DNA from: Verrucomicrobiota bacterium
Lineage (GTDB): Bacteria; Verrucomicrobiota; Verrucomicrobiia; Opitutales; Seribacteraceae
DNA length: 48,459 nucleotides
Reading direction: 5' to 3'
Assembly (NCBI GenBank): GCA_028343845.1
Contig: JAOLZO010000019.1
Coordinates: 1 to 48,459 of the forward strand
In this document: positions 29,662 to 38,068 of the stretch, in pieces
Position numbering within the stretch: position 1 is the first letter of the stretch
How the letters are laid out: the number at the start of each line of letters is the position of its first letter
Translations under genes and position numbers: made by a program
The notes under the pieces: model-generated
Databases searched by the model: none
Told to the model about the DNA's origin: nothing
Seen by the model: only the letters and a program-made list of their open reading frames with translations

Positions 29662-31509
29662 ATGAATAAGTTAAGTCTATTATGCCTGTTACCTATACTG
29701 AGTATAGGCTGTATTGGTAAGATTAAAGAATACGACGTCTGTGTGTACGGCGGTACGCCGGGCGGAATCACATCCGCAATTTCCGCGTCCCGGGAAGGGG
29801 CATCAGTCATTCTGCTGGAGCAGACCCGACATGTGGGCGGGCTGACCACGAGCGGTTTGAACCGCGATGAGTGCAACCACCTGGACCGTCAGACGTTGGG
29901 TGGCCTTTGTGAACAGTTTCTTGAAGAGGCCGTCAAACGAAGTAAGGGCAGGTGGACGGAGGGTGGAGCCCGTACTTGGCAGTCCCGGATTGCCGAGCAA
30001 CTTTTCCTCGAAATGCTGAAGAAAGCCGGTGTGGAGGTGCGATACGAGCAGTTGTTGGATCGGGTAGGGAAAGAAGGTGCCCGAATCACTGAGCTTCGCG
30101 TGCAGGGCGGTGAGATCTATCGGGCGAAGGTCTTCATCGACGCCACCTACGAAGGCGACTTGATGGCGAAAGCCGGAGTGTCCTACTCCGTCGGGCGTGA
30201 GTCTGCGGAGCAATATGGCGAATCGATTGCCGGCGTTCGCTACCTCGACGACAAGGTCGCCATCTCGCCTTTCGATGAAGAGGGCAATCTGCTCTTTGGC
30301 GTGATGCCAGGCAAGCCGCCTGTAGCCGGTTCTGCGAGTAAGGTGCCGATCTGCTACAACGTCCGCCTGAATCTTACCACAGATGAGGCCAATAGGGTCC
30401 CGATCGAGAAACCGAGCAGCTACGACCCGATGCAGCACGAATTGTTGGCACGCGCCCTCGAGGCGGGCCTGCTCAAAGATCTCAAGTCCATTATCGGTCT
30501 CTACCCAATGGGCGAAAGCAGTAAGCGGGAGCTGAACAATCGCCAGTTTTCAATCGTGTCCATGAGCATCCCAGGCGCACAAACCTCATGGGCCGAGGCC
30601 AGTTTCAAAGAGCGGGAAGCGATTCACCAAAAATACCGGGACTATACCCATGGCATGCTCTGGTTCCTGAAAACGAATCCCCGGGTACCCGAGCCCATTC
30701 GCGACGAGATGGCAACCTACGGGTTTTGCAAAGACGAGTGGGCCGATAATGATCATTGGCCCCACTATCTCTACATCCGGGCAGCCCGTCGTATGCAGGG
30801 AGAGATCATTCTCACCCAAGCGGACGTTATCAAAGACGTGGACAAAGATGACGTGATCCACGTCGGCTCGCACTTCATCGATTGCCACCACGCGGCACGC
30901 TATGTTTCGGACTCGGGCCACATCATCAACGAGGGACGGATCTGGAAAGTGGGGAAGCGGTTCGACATTCCCTATCGCGCCATTACACCAAAGGCTGGCG
31001 AGTGTTCCAATTTGTTGGTGCCCGTGTGTGCCTCGGCCAGTCACGTCGCCTTCTGCACCATCCGCTTGGAACCCACCTGGATGCACCTGGGCGAGGCGGC
31101 CGGAATCGCTGCGGTAATGGCCGGTAAGTCAGGGAAATCGGTGCAGGCGGTTGACCTCAAATCACTGCAGGCTCGCTTGCTGGAGTTAGGCATTCCACTT
31201 GAGCATCCCGTAGGGCCAATGGCCTATGAAAAGAAGCGCGGCAAACCCAAAACGTTTTCGCCTGACGACGTGGTGAAGGAATTCTTCGCCAGTGCCGATA
31301 AGAATGGAGATGGAATGGCATCCCGGTCCGAATGGAATGCGGCGAGACCGACATGGAAATGGCTCTTTGACCACATGGACAAAGACAAGGACGGACAGCT
31401 CGTCCGGGCCGAGTACAAAGCCTGGCAAACCTACAAGAAGGAACATCCGGACTGGCACAAGTCCCTGCGAGATAGTCTCAAACAAGGCGGTGTGAAGCAG
31501 CGCAACTGA
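29662..31509 (+). CDS. Lipoprotein-like FAD-dependent oxidoreductase with C-terminal EF-hands
   Basis: 615 residues. The N-terminus (KLSLLCLLPILSIGC) ends in a plausible lipobox with Cys17, suggesting membrane anchoring. An FAD-binding Rossmann motif follows: YDVCVYGGTPGGITSAI with Glu53 at the end of the second strand (VILLEQ), then HVGGLTTSG, typical of the FAD_oxidored family. The middle has conserved features of the group (SFKEREAIHQKYRDYTHG, VGSHFIDCHH). Two EF-hand calcium-binding loops lie at about 546-557 (DKNGDGMASRSE) and 573-584 (DKDKDGQLVRAE); both have acidic residues at loop positions 1, 3, 5 and 12 or acceptable substitutes. Members near glycosidase genes are thought to oxidise sugars or derivatives, but substrates are mostly unknown. 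Ribosome-binding region is AAGGAAAC, and it is probably cotranscribed with the GH105-type gene. Confidence 0.85.
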   Translation: MNKLSLLCLLPILSIGCIGKIKEYDVCVYGGTPGGITSAISASREGASVILLEQTRHVGGLTTSGLNRDECNHLDRQTLGGLCEQFLEEAVKRSKGRWTEGGARTWQSRIAEQLFLEMLKKAGVEVRYEQLLDRVGKEGARITELRVQGGEIYRAKVFIDATYEGDLMAKAGVSYSVGRESAEQYGESIAGVRYLDDKVAISPFDEEGNLLFGVMPGKPPVAGSASKVPICYNVRLNLTTDEANRVPIEKPSSYDPMQHELLARALEAGLLKDLKSIIGLYPMGESSKRELNNRQFSIVSMSIPGAQTSWAEASFKEREAIHQKYRDYTHGMLWFLKTNPRVPEPIRDEMATYGFCKDEWADNDHWPHYLYIRAARRMQGEIILTQADVIKDVDKDDVIHVGSHFIDCHHAARYVSDSGHIINEGRIWKVGKRFDIPYRAITPKAGECSNLLVPVCASASHVAFCTIRLEPTWMHLGEAAGIAAVMAGKSGKSVQAVDLKSLQARLLELGIPLEHPVGPMAYEKKRGKPKTFSPDDVVKEFFASADKNGDGMASRSEWNAARPTWKWLFDHMDKDKDGQLVRAEYKAWQTYKKEHPDWHKSLRDSLKQGGVKQRN

Positions 31510-31525
31510 CGCCTTTTTGTTGTCA

Positions 31526-34500
31526 ATGAAGAGACGGATGAAACTCACTATGCCCAACGCAAAATCAATGTACACCGAAGCTAATAGCATGAACATCCTG
31601 AAACCAAACGTGGCGGTCTTCTCGTCGCTTCTCTTTCTTCTCTTTGCCGTCGTCGATACGACTGCTGCGACGACGGACGTCAATCTTGCGCCGGTCGCGG
31701 AATCGTCGACCTCTTACGTGTCGCCGTGGGCGGTGCTGCAGGTGATCCAGGACGGGTACGCTCCGAAGAAGTCGGCTAGCAAGGGGGATCATTACGGCAA
31801 CTGGCCTAAGAAGGAGACGCAATGGGTCCAGTATGACTGGGCGGCTCCGGTTCGCGCGAAGAAGGTCGATGTTTTCTGGTGTGGTGACGGAGGCGGAATC
31901 GCCATGCCGAAGGCCAGCCGGGTGCTCTATTGGGACGGCAAGAAGTTTGTCCCTGTAAGCAATCCCAAGGGGCTGGGTGTTGCCGCTGACAAGTTCAACA
32001 CGACCACCTTCGACGAGGTCCGTACGACCAAGCTGCGTCTGGTGTTCGACAGCGACAAGAAGTCTACGGGCATTTTCGAGTGGAAAGTGTACAACGCGAG
32101 CGACGAGCTGCCCAACTTCCCGCCATCCGTGGCCGCCGGCACTGACCGCATCGGGGTGGTCGGCAGAAAACTGGAGTTGACTGGAGAATTGCTGCGGGCG
32201 ATCGATACATCTACGACGAAGGTCCAATGGACCAAGGCGTCAGGGCCGGGCAAGGTCGTCTTCGCGGACGACGCGGCATTGGCTACGACCTCTACGTTCT
32301 CAGCGGTGGGAGACTATGTTCTCAAGCTGACCGCTCGGAAGGGAAAGATGAGCGATTCATCGACGCTGGCCGTCCGCGTTGTCGGCAGGCCGCAACTCGA
32401 TATTCGTGCCGCGGGCAAAACCGGGATCCGTATTACCATGCAGCCGCAGGATTCCAAGAATACGTTCCCCTATACCCCTGCGTTGGTCGAGCGAGAATAC
32501 CCCAAGGCGGTCATCAGCCTACGCGAACTCGACTCGGCCTTCGACCCGATCAAGGCACGAGTGGGCCGGATGAACGTGACCGTACAGAGCAAGCCATTGT
32601 CGGTGCAGGTGACCAGCTCGGACAACGAACTTCTGCAGAAGATCACCTTTGCTCACGACGGTACGATGTCCTTTGTTTTGGATGATCAGCCAGTTCTGGG
32701 GATGGGGGAAGGCGGGCCCAAGCAGACGGGTGATTCCTGGCGCACCGACAAGATCGAGCTCGACCGCCGCGGGCGTTCGCATCCCATGACCCCGTGGTAC
32801 GGAACGGGGACCTATGGCTCGAATAATCCGGTGCCCCTGATGATTGGCACGGGTGGATGGGGGATGTTCATTCCGACGCCCGCGGGCACGATCGATCTGA
32901 GTGACTCGGAGACGGGCAGCTTCATCCCGGCGGATCCCATTTCGAAGGGCACTGTGGTCAGCCGAAAACAGCAGCGGAAAGGCCGCATCGGCTTGCCCCC
33001 ACCGGAGTACTTCATCCCGGGCACCTACGACGTGTTCGTCTTTGACACACAGAATCCCCCGGCCTTCATGAAAGACGTTTCGATCCTCTCCGGCCAAGCT
33101 GTGCTGCCGCCGAAGTGGGTGATGGGCTATCAGCAGTCGCATCGCACCTTGAGGAATGAGGCCCAGATTTTGGAGGTCATCGATACCTTCAGAAAGAAGA
33201 ATATCCCTCTCGACAGCGTCTGTTATCTGGGCACCGGGTTCTGCCCCCGTGGCTGGAACAAGAGCCAACCCTCCTTCGAGTTTAATCCCGATTTGTTCAA
33301 GAGGGATCCCAAAGAAGTGCTGGCCGATATGCACAAGCATAATGTCAAGGTGATGATGCATATGATCCCCTGGGATCGGGATCGTCTGGCAACGATCCAG
33401 GGAACGATTCCGGCTAAGCCCGGTGAGACGCTCGATAACACCCACATTCAAAACTACTGGAATGAGCACAATCCGTTGGTGGATGCCGGGGTGGATGCGT
33501 GGTGGCCGGATGAAGGAGACTGGTTCGATTTCCACGAACGCATGAAACGGCACGAACTCTACTACACCGGACCACTCTCGAAGCAACCGAATGTTCGGCC
33601 CTGGAGTCTGCATCGCAACGGCCATCTCGGGGTTGCCCGGTGGGGCGGTTGGATGTGGCCGGGCGATCCGCTCACGACCTGGCGCACGCTCCAGACCCAT
33701 ATCGCCATTGGCATCAACCACTCCCTGAGTGTCTCGCCGTTCTGGAACTCCGACATCGGCGCGTTTTACACGACGCCTGAATACTCGCCTGAGCTGTATG
33801 TGCGCTGGGTGCAGTTTGCTGCGTTCAATTCGCTGATGCGGACCCATGGTCGCGGGTGGGAAAATCGTCTTCCCTGGGCGTGGGGTCAAGGCAAGCCAGG
33901 CACAGGCGAAGGCAGCTACGCCCCGCCGGCGTCGGAAATGAACAACCCTGCGATTGAACCGATCGCCAAGACATACATCGAACTGCGTTATCAGTTGTTG
34001 AGCTACAACTACACCTTGACCTGGGAAGCCCGCGAAACCGGTATGCCCATGATGCGGTCGCTGTGGCTGCACTATCCGAAGGACAAGCAGGTTCGGGGCA
34101 TCGGCGATGCGTATCTCTGGGGCCGCGACATGCTGATTGCCCCGGTGTACGAAAAGGGCGCAACGTCCCGAGACGTCTATCTTCCCGCAGGCAAATGGTA
34201 CGACTGGTGGACCGGCAAACTCGAGACCGGCGGTCGCAGCGTAAAGCGGGCCGTGGATCTGGCCACGATGCCGATCTACGTTCGCGCCGGCGCGATCCTG
34301 CCGGTCGACCCCATCCGCCAATACACAGGACAAAAGGTCGACGAGTCCATGACGCTCAAGATCTACCGAGGCGCCAACGGTAACTACACGCTGTACGACG
34401 ACGACGGCACTAGCCTTGACTACATCCAAGGCGATTCAGTCCAGACACGGATCAAGTGGGACGACGCAGCCAAAACGCTGAGTATCGAGCCGGCGTCAAA

Positions 34501-34597
34501 GCAGACGGCTACACGCGCGTTTCAGGTTGAACTTCTTCCTGATGGCGTGACCAAACGGATCCAATACAGTGGCCGGCCGCTGGAACTGAAGTTCTAG
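31526..34597 (+). CDS. Secreted GH31-family glycosidase with discoidin-like and Ig-like domains
   Basis: 1023 residues from ATG 31526; an ATG at 31589 (MNILKPNVAVFSSLLFLLFA) gives a normal-length signal peptide and may be the real start. After the leader come a discoidin/F5-8C-like domain (about 45-180, with TTKLRLVFDSDKKSTGIFEWKVY), a PKD/Ig-like domain (about 185-275), a GH31 N-terminal beta-sandwich, then the GH31 barrel. The likely nucleophile is Asp662 in WWPDEGDW and the likely acid/base is Asp714 in WMWPGDP; SDIGAFYTTPEYSPELYVRW and the FNSLMRTHGRGWEN segment also fit GH31. C-terminal beta domains include a GxxTLYDDDG motif. GH31 members are alpha-glucosidases, alpha-xylosidases, sulfoquinovosidases and others; the motifs do not choose among these. 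The gene starts 16 bases after the FAD oxidoreductase. Confidence 0.85.
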   Translation: MKRRMKLTMPNAKSMYTEANSMNILKPNVAVFSSLLFLLFAVVDTTAATTDVNLAPVAESSTSYVSPWAVLQVIQDGYAPKKSASKGDHYGNWPKKETQWVQYDWAAPVRAKKVDVFWCGDGGGIAMPKASRVLYWDGKKFVPVSNPKGLGVAADKFNTTTFDEVRTTKLRLVFDSDKKSTGIFEWKVYNASDELPNFPPSVAAGTDRIGVVGRKLELTGELLRAIDTSTTKVQWTKASGPGKVVFADDAALATTSTFSAVGDYVLKLTARKGKMSDSSTLAVRVVGRPQLDIRAAGKTGIRITMQPQDSKNTFPYTPALVEREYPKAVISLRELDSAFDPIKARVGRMNVTVQSKPLSVQVTSSDNELLQKITFAHDGTMSFVLDDQPVLGMGEGGPKQTGDSWRTDKIELDRRGRSHPMTPWYGTGTYGSNNPVPLMIGTGGWGMFIPTPAGTIDLSDSETGSFIPADPISKGTVVSRKQQRKGRIGLPPPEYFIPGTYDVFVFDTQNPPAFMKDVSILSGQAVLPPKWVMGYQQSHRTLRNEAQILEVIDTFRKKNIPLDSVCYLGTGFCPRGWNKSQPSFEFNPDLFKRDPKEVLADMHKHNVKVMMHMIPWDRDRLATIQGTIPAKPGETLDNTHIQNYWNEHNPLVDAGVDAWWPDEGDWFDFHERMKRHELYYTGPLSKQPNVRPWSLHRNGHLGVARWGGWMWPGDPLTTWRTLQTHIAIGINHSLSVSPFWNSDIGAFYTTPEYSPELYVRWVQFAAFNSLMRTHGRGWENRLPWAWGQGKPGTGEGSYAPPASEMNNPAIEPIAKTYIELRYQLLSYNYTLTWEARETGMPMMRSLWLHYPKDKQVRGIGDAYLWGRDMLIAPVYEKGATSRDVYLPAGKWYDWWTGKLETGGRSVKRAVDLATMPIYVRAGAILPVDPIRQYTGQKVDESMTLKIYRGANGNYTLYDDDGTSLDYIQGDSVQTRIKWDDAAKTLSIEPASKQTATRAFQVELLPDGVTKRIQYSGRPLELKF

Positions 34598-34652
34598 GAT
34601 GAATCATCCTCGCTTTGTTTGTCCGGTCGAAACGACAACAAATGGGATCACT

Positions 34653-34712
34653 ATGAAAAGTCTGTTCTTTTTTTTAACTGTTTTTGGTGCGAAGATGATT
34701 GGCTCCGATTAA
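34653..34712 (+). other. Short signal-peptide-like open frame, possible gene relic
   Basis: In the 133-nt gap before the lactonase gene an ATG at 34653 opens 19 codons with a hydrophobic start (MKSLFFFLTVFGA) that reads like the beginning of a signal peptide and then stops at TAA. It may be the stump of a lost secreted gene or coincidence. The rest of the gap holds an A/T-rich run before the next ATG and no clear terminator. Confidence 0.15.
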
Positions 34713-34730
34713 TGAACAATTTTTTTTACC

Positions 34731-35831
34731 ATGATGACACGTTTTCTCTCTCTATCACTAACTCTGGCGCTGTTCGCGGCCATAAGCCCTCTCTTCGCCA
34801 AGGATGCCATGCCGCTGACGATCTATGGCGTGAGCATCGGCGAGGAAAAGGCCGTGGTGGTCAAATTCCATGAGAAGGACGGCAAGCCTATCCTCGAGGT
34901 CGCGCAGTCGGAGCCGCTCGGTGCCCCGGCCGCCTCGATCACCCATCACCCCGACCACAACCTGCTCTACATCGGGGCCAAGGACGGCCGCGGGTTCGTG
35001 TATTCCGTGAACGATGACGAGAAGATCGAAAAGGTCCGGGAGATGCCGTTCAAGAGCGGCTACTGTTTCCTCAGCCTGGATCGCAGCGGGCGCTATCTGC
35101 TCGGCGTGTCGTACGAATCCGGCAATCTCGATGTCTACCGCTTGGACGCCAAAGGCCTTCCCGAGAAGCTGGTCGACTCGCGCAACGAGAAGAAAACCAT
35201 GGCCCATTCGGTCGGCGTCAGCTCGGACAACCGTTCGGTCTACGTCCCCTATGTCAAAGAGGAGAACGCCCTCTACCAGTACCGCTTCGACCCGAAGACC
35301 GGCAAACTGAGCCCGGGTGCGCCGGCCAAGATCGAAATACAGGATGCGGTCGGGCCGCGTCACTTGGCGTTCCACCCGACCAAGCCGTACGTCTATTTCA
35401 GCAACGAACAACAGCTCGGCGTCAGCGCTTACAAAATTGGCCCCGGGGGCGGTCTGCAACAGCTGCAGATCCGTGCGGCGTTGGAGACGCCGCCAGCGGA
35501 TGGGTTGGCTGCATCGGATATCGTCATCACTCCCGACGGGCGGTTCCTTTACGTCCCCGTGCGCGGTTTCGGCAAACCCCTGAACGCGGTGTTCGGCTAT
35601 GCGATCGGGGAGGGCGGGCGGCTGAAATCACTCGGCATGACGGCAACCGACAGTATCCCCTGGGCGCTTGGTATGTCGCCGAGCGGAGATCACCTGTTCG
35701 TCACCTCCTCCAAGCAAGGTTCCCTCGTCGCGTATGCCATCGACAACAAAGGCGGCCTGAAGAAGGAGGCCTCCGTCAAGATCGGACAGCGCTTCTGGGA
35801 CATCCTCGTGCTCGGAGACACTTCGGAATAA
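34731..35831 (+). CDS. Secreted lactonase-family seven-bladed beta-propeller protein
   Basis: 366 residues starting at ATGATG (34731/34734), with signal peptide FLSLSLTLALFAAISPLFA. The mature part has the repeated pattern of the 6-phosphogluconolactonase/lactonase fold (PF10282): ITHHPDHNLLYIGAKDG, FLSLDRSGRYLLGVSYESGNL, SVGVSSDNRSVYVPYVKE, RHLAFHPTKPYVYFSNEQ, DIVITPDGRFLYVPVRGF and LGMSPSGDHLFVTSSKQGSL. Length and spacing fit seven blades. Cytoplasmic relatives (Pgl) hydrolyse 6-phosphogluconolactone; secreted PVC members are commonly annotated as lactonases without proof. Next to an FAD sugar oxidoreductase, a role in opening sugar lactones made by that enzyme is attractive but is inference. 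Confidence 0.85.
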   Translation: MMTRFLSLSLTLALFAAISPLFAKDAMPLTIYGVSIGEEKAVVVKFHEKDGKPILEVAQSEPLGAPAASITHHPDHNLLYIGAKDGRGFVYSVNDDEKIEKVREMPFKSGYCFLSLDRSGRYLLGVSYESGNLDVYRLDAKGLPEKLVDSRNEKKTMAHSVGVSSDNRSVYVPYVKEENALYQYRFDPKTGKLSPGAPAKIEIQDAVGPRHLAFHPTKPYVYFSNEQQLGVSAYKIGPGGGLQQLQIRAALETPPADGLAASDIVITPDGRFLYVPVRGFGKPLNAVFGYAIGEGGRLKSLGMTATDSIPWALGMSPSGDHLFVTSSKQGSLVAYAIDNKGGLKKEASVKIGQRFWDILVLGDTSE

Positions 35832-35901
35832 GTGCTCGTAAATTGCTTTTTCCCAACACAAAGAAATCTTTCCTATGGCAAAATTAGAGAGAACCAACAC
35901 T

Positions 35902-36678
35902 ATGACACCAATGTATTCGAAACTTATTGCGGCCGCAGTTGCCATCGCATGTCTTGCCGTTTCCGGCGGACTGTCCCCGGTGTGCGCTGCGGACATAAAA
36001 AAGAAGCAGCAGCAGGTTGAGCAGCAATTTCGGCATCTGTACCGAACGATCGGAGAGAAGAGCAATACGAAAATCAAGCTGATTTCCGGTCCTGAAGCGA
36101 TCAAGATGAGGAATGGTCGCGTTCCTGGTAAACGCTGGTTTGCCACTTCCGGTCAGTTTAAATTCAAATTGACCATTCAGGACGGGGTCGACCTGAAAGT
36201 CGAAAAATTGATTGAACGCCTTGAGAAACTTCCGCTGCCTTACGTCAGGGCTTATGAGGTCGTGTCGGATGAAAAGGAAGATGGGATCGCGGTCTACAAA
36301 AGCCTGGGCGGCGCATCGGCCCATGGTGGGAAACAATATATCAATATCATCCCTGGTGCCGGGCCGATGGTCCTTGCTCACGAAGTGGGGCACACCTTGG
36401 AGCAAAAGACCAAAGAGTCGGACCCTGAGATTCTCGACAAATGGGAGGCGGCCATCGAGGCCGACAAGGTATCCATCTCCAATTATGGCGACAAGGTGCG
36501 CCATGAAGATCTCGGCGAGTTCTCCAAGGTTTATGCGGCGTGCCTCGATGCTGGCGAGGCGCAACTGTCCAAGCTGCGAAAACTATCTCCGGCGCGTTTC
36601 AAACTTTGGGAAAGCATTCTCAATGACGTGGACCTCAGCGCTAAGGATGCCGAAGTCTTGCCACGAACAAAGAATTAA
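35902..36678 (+). CDS. Small secreted HExxH metalloprotease-like protein (anthrax lethal-factor-like)
   Basis: 258 residues from ATG 35902, chosen over 35875 because it gives a compact signal peptide (KLIAAAVAIACLAVSG, cut near VCAAD) and has AGAGAGA about ten bases upstream. The zinc motif is VLAHEVGHTLE, HEVGH at 160-164; a candidate third ligand is Glu206 in LGEFSKVYAACL. The arrangement HExxH, about 40 residues, then xEFxxxYA, followed by a Leu/Arg-rich helix ending in PARFKLWESIL, resembles the catalytic domain of anthrax toxin lethal factor-like (ATLF) peptidases. No toxin delivery or immunity gene is nearby, so a housekeeping or envelope role is as likely. It is the last gene of region 2 and is followed by a terminator-like hairpin. 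Confidence 0.65.
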   Translation: MTPMYSKLIAAAVAIACLAVSGGLSPVCAADIKKKQQQVEQQFRHLYRTIGEKSNTKIKLISGPEAIKMRNGRVPGKRWFATSGQFKFKLTIQDGVDLKVEKLIERLEKLPLPYVRAYEVVSDEKEDGIAVYKSLGGASAHGGKQYINIIPGAGPMVLAHEVGHTLEQKTKESDPEILDKWEAAIEADKVSISNYGDKVRHEDLGEFSKVYAACLDAGEAQLSKLRKLSPARFKLWESILNDVDLSAKDAEVLPRTKN

Positions 36679-36689
36679 GCCGATTGAGT

Positions 36690-36719
36690 GGGCAGGAAGT
36701 GAATGCCCCTTGTCTTTTT
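36690..36719 (+). terminator. Probable intrinsic terminator behind region 2
   Basis: Just after the metalloprotease stop, GGGCA (36690-36694) can pair with TGCCC (36704-36708) across a nine-base loop, followed by CTTGTCTTTTT. The stem is short (five pairs, mostly G-C) but the T-run is in the right place. It lies directly before a copy of the bipartite element, consistent with a boundary between two transcription units. Confidence 0.45.
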
Positions 36720-36729
36720 GCAAATAATT

Positions 36730-36760
36730 TGTCCAAATTGACCGACATTGGGAATGTTAG
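36730..36760 (+). promoter_or_regulatory. Bipartite intergenic element, copy 2 (upstream of region 3)
   Basis: TGTCCAAAT begins at 36730 and GGGAATGTTAG at 36750, the same 20-nt offset as the other copies. The middle (TTGACCGACATT) is nearly identical to copy 1. If the second box is a -10 equivalent, transcription would start near 36767, downstream of the ATG at 36764. This supports the ATG at 36797 as the start of the DUF1552 gene. Confidence 0.6.
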
Positions 36761-36796
36761 TGTATGAAATCGATTCAAAAGCGAAAGGGTGTCCAC

Positions 36797-38023
36797 ATGA
36801 ATAGGCGAGACGTATTGAAGTCAGCGGGTTGTTTATTGACGTTGCCGGCGTTGGAAAGCTTCGGGCAAGAACCCAAGGGACATGATGCCGTGAAGGCGAA
36901 TCGATTGTTCTGTATGAATATCGGCAATGGCATGTGCTCTGACAACTTCCCGACGTCGACGGGGAAGGACTATCAGAGCTCTTCTACGTTCAAGCCGCTG
37001 GAAAGCTTAAAGGATGATTTCACGCTCTGTACGAATTTAATAAACTACGGAAATCATGAAAGCACGATGTACGCTTTTGCTGAATATTCCGACCACACAA
37101 ATCCCCAGTTGATTAAAGACTCGGTTGACGAGGTCGCGGCGTCTCACATCGGTAATGACACGCGCATTAGAAATTTGGTCGTTGAACAGAGGAATTCCTA
37201 TGGCATCTCCTGGAAGGGTGGATTGCCCGTTTCCCCAATCGCGGACGTGCAGATTTTGTTCCAAACCATCTTCGGCAAAGTCGATAAGAAAAAACGGGCC
37301 GAATTGCTGGCCCTCAAAAAATCGATGCTGGATGCGAGTAGAGATGACGCCAAGAGCATGATGCGTAAAGTTTCTGAGGCAGACCGGGTCAAATTGGATG
37401 AGTACTTTTCCAGTTTGCGTGAATCTGAAAAGTCTATCCAACGATCTGAGCGCTGGTTGAGTCAAGAGCACGTAGAGGTGCCATTCCCTGAAAACGTAAA
37501 GTTCAAAACGGACGGCCTTAGTGAGTATGCGCAAAAGATCTTGGTGTGCCCGCACTTCAATCAACGTTCAACTTATTTGGATTTGCTCTTTCTGGCATTC
37601 AAATTTGACGTCACCCGAGTGGCCAACGTGTATTCGGAATGGAATTGGCTTGGTCATCATACCGATTCTCACCAAGTCAAAACTGAAGAAGGATTTGTTA
37701 AGAACATCGAGGCGGACCAGGGCTATATGATGCAGACCGCTCGTTTCCTGGAAAAACTCAAATCGACCAAGACGAAAGTGGGTGGAACCTTACTGGATCA
37801 GACGGTTTGTTTGATCACCAGTTCTCTGAGTATCAATAGAGAAGAAGGTCCTCACGGCATGAAGAATAACCCCGTGGTTGTCGCTGGCGGTGGCTTTGAG
37901 CATGGTAAACACATTAAGTTTAACGGGACAGACAACCGAAACAACGTCTACCTCGCAGCCTTGCAGCATCTGGGTGTCGAAATCGACAGCTTTGCCACCA
38001 GTAGCGAAAGCGCCAAGCTCTAA
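36797..38023 (+). CDS. DUF1552-family secreted protein
   Basis: 408 residues from ATG 36797. This start is preferred over 36764 because GAAAGGG lies seven bases upstream and it gives an Arg-Arg leader, MNRRDVLKSAGCLLTLPALE, of Tat type. The rest follows DUF1552 proteins: RLFCMNIGNGM near the start, FTLCTNLINYGNHES, the paired SLRESEKSIQRSERWL helix, RSTYLDLLFLAFKFDVTRVANVYSEW, and GTLLDQTVCLITSSLSI near the end. DUF1552 genes sit beside planctomycete cytochrome (DUF1592) genes across PVC genomes; function unknown, probably an exported partner in an oxidation process. Base composition is clearly AT-richer than in regions 1 and 2. The paired DUF1592-type gene follows 45 bases later. Confidence 0.88.
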   Translation: MNRRDVLKSAGCLLTLPALESFGQEPKGHDAVKANRLFCMNIGNGMCSDNFPTSTGKDYQSSSTFKPLESLKDDFTLCTNLINYGNHESTMYAFAEYSDHTNPQLIKDSVDEVAASHIGNDTRIRNLVVEQRNSYGISWKGGLPVSPIADVQILFQTIFGKVDKKKRAELLALKKSMLDASRDDAKSMMRKVSEADRVKLDEYFSSLRESEKSIQRSERWLSQEHVEVPFPENVKFKTDGLSEYAQKILVCPHFNQRSTYLDLLFLAFKFDVTRVANVYSEWNWLGHHTDSHQVKTEEGFVKNIEADQGYMMQTARFLEKLKSTKTKVGGTLLDQTVCLITSSLSINREEGPHGMKNNPVVVAGGGFEHGKHIKFNGTDNRNNVYLAALQHLGVEIDSFATSSESAKL

Positions 38024-38068
38024 AGAACGCGAGAGCAATCACTTCGTAATGAAAGAAGGATTGGCTCC

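Noticed and set aside
32519-34429. Long minus-strand open frame of 636 codons opposite the GH31 gene
   Set aside because: It lies wholly inside a well-supported GH31 gene, has no recognisable domain and is rich in Arg/His/Pro as expected from antisense reading of GC-rich codons.
34620-34655. Possible fifth copy of the bipartite element before the lactonase gene
   Set aside because: TGTCC is followed by GGGATCACT after 24 nt rather than 20, and neither box matches fully.
34619-34873. Open frame of 84 codons crossing into the lactonase gene
   Set aside because: It runs out of frame through the lactonase signal peptide and has no coding signal of its own.
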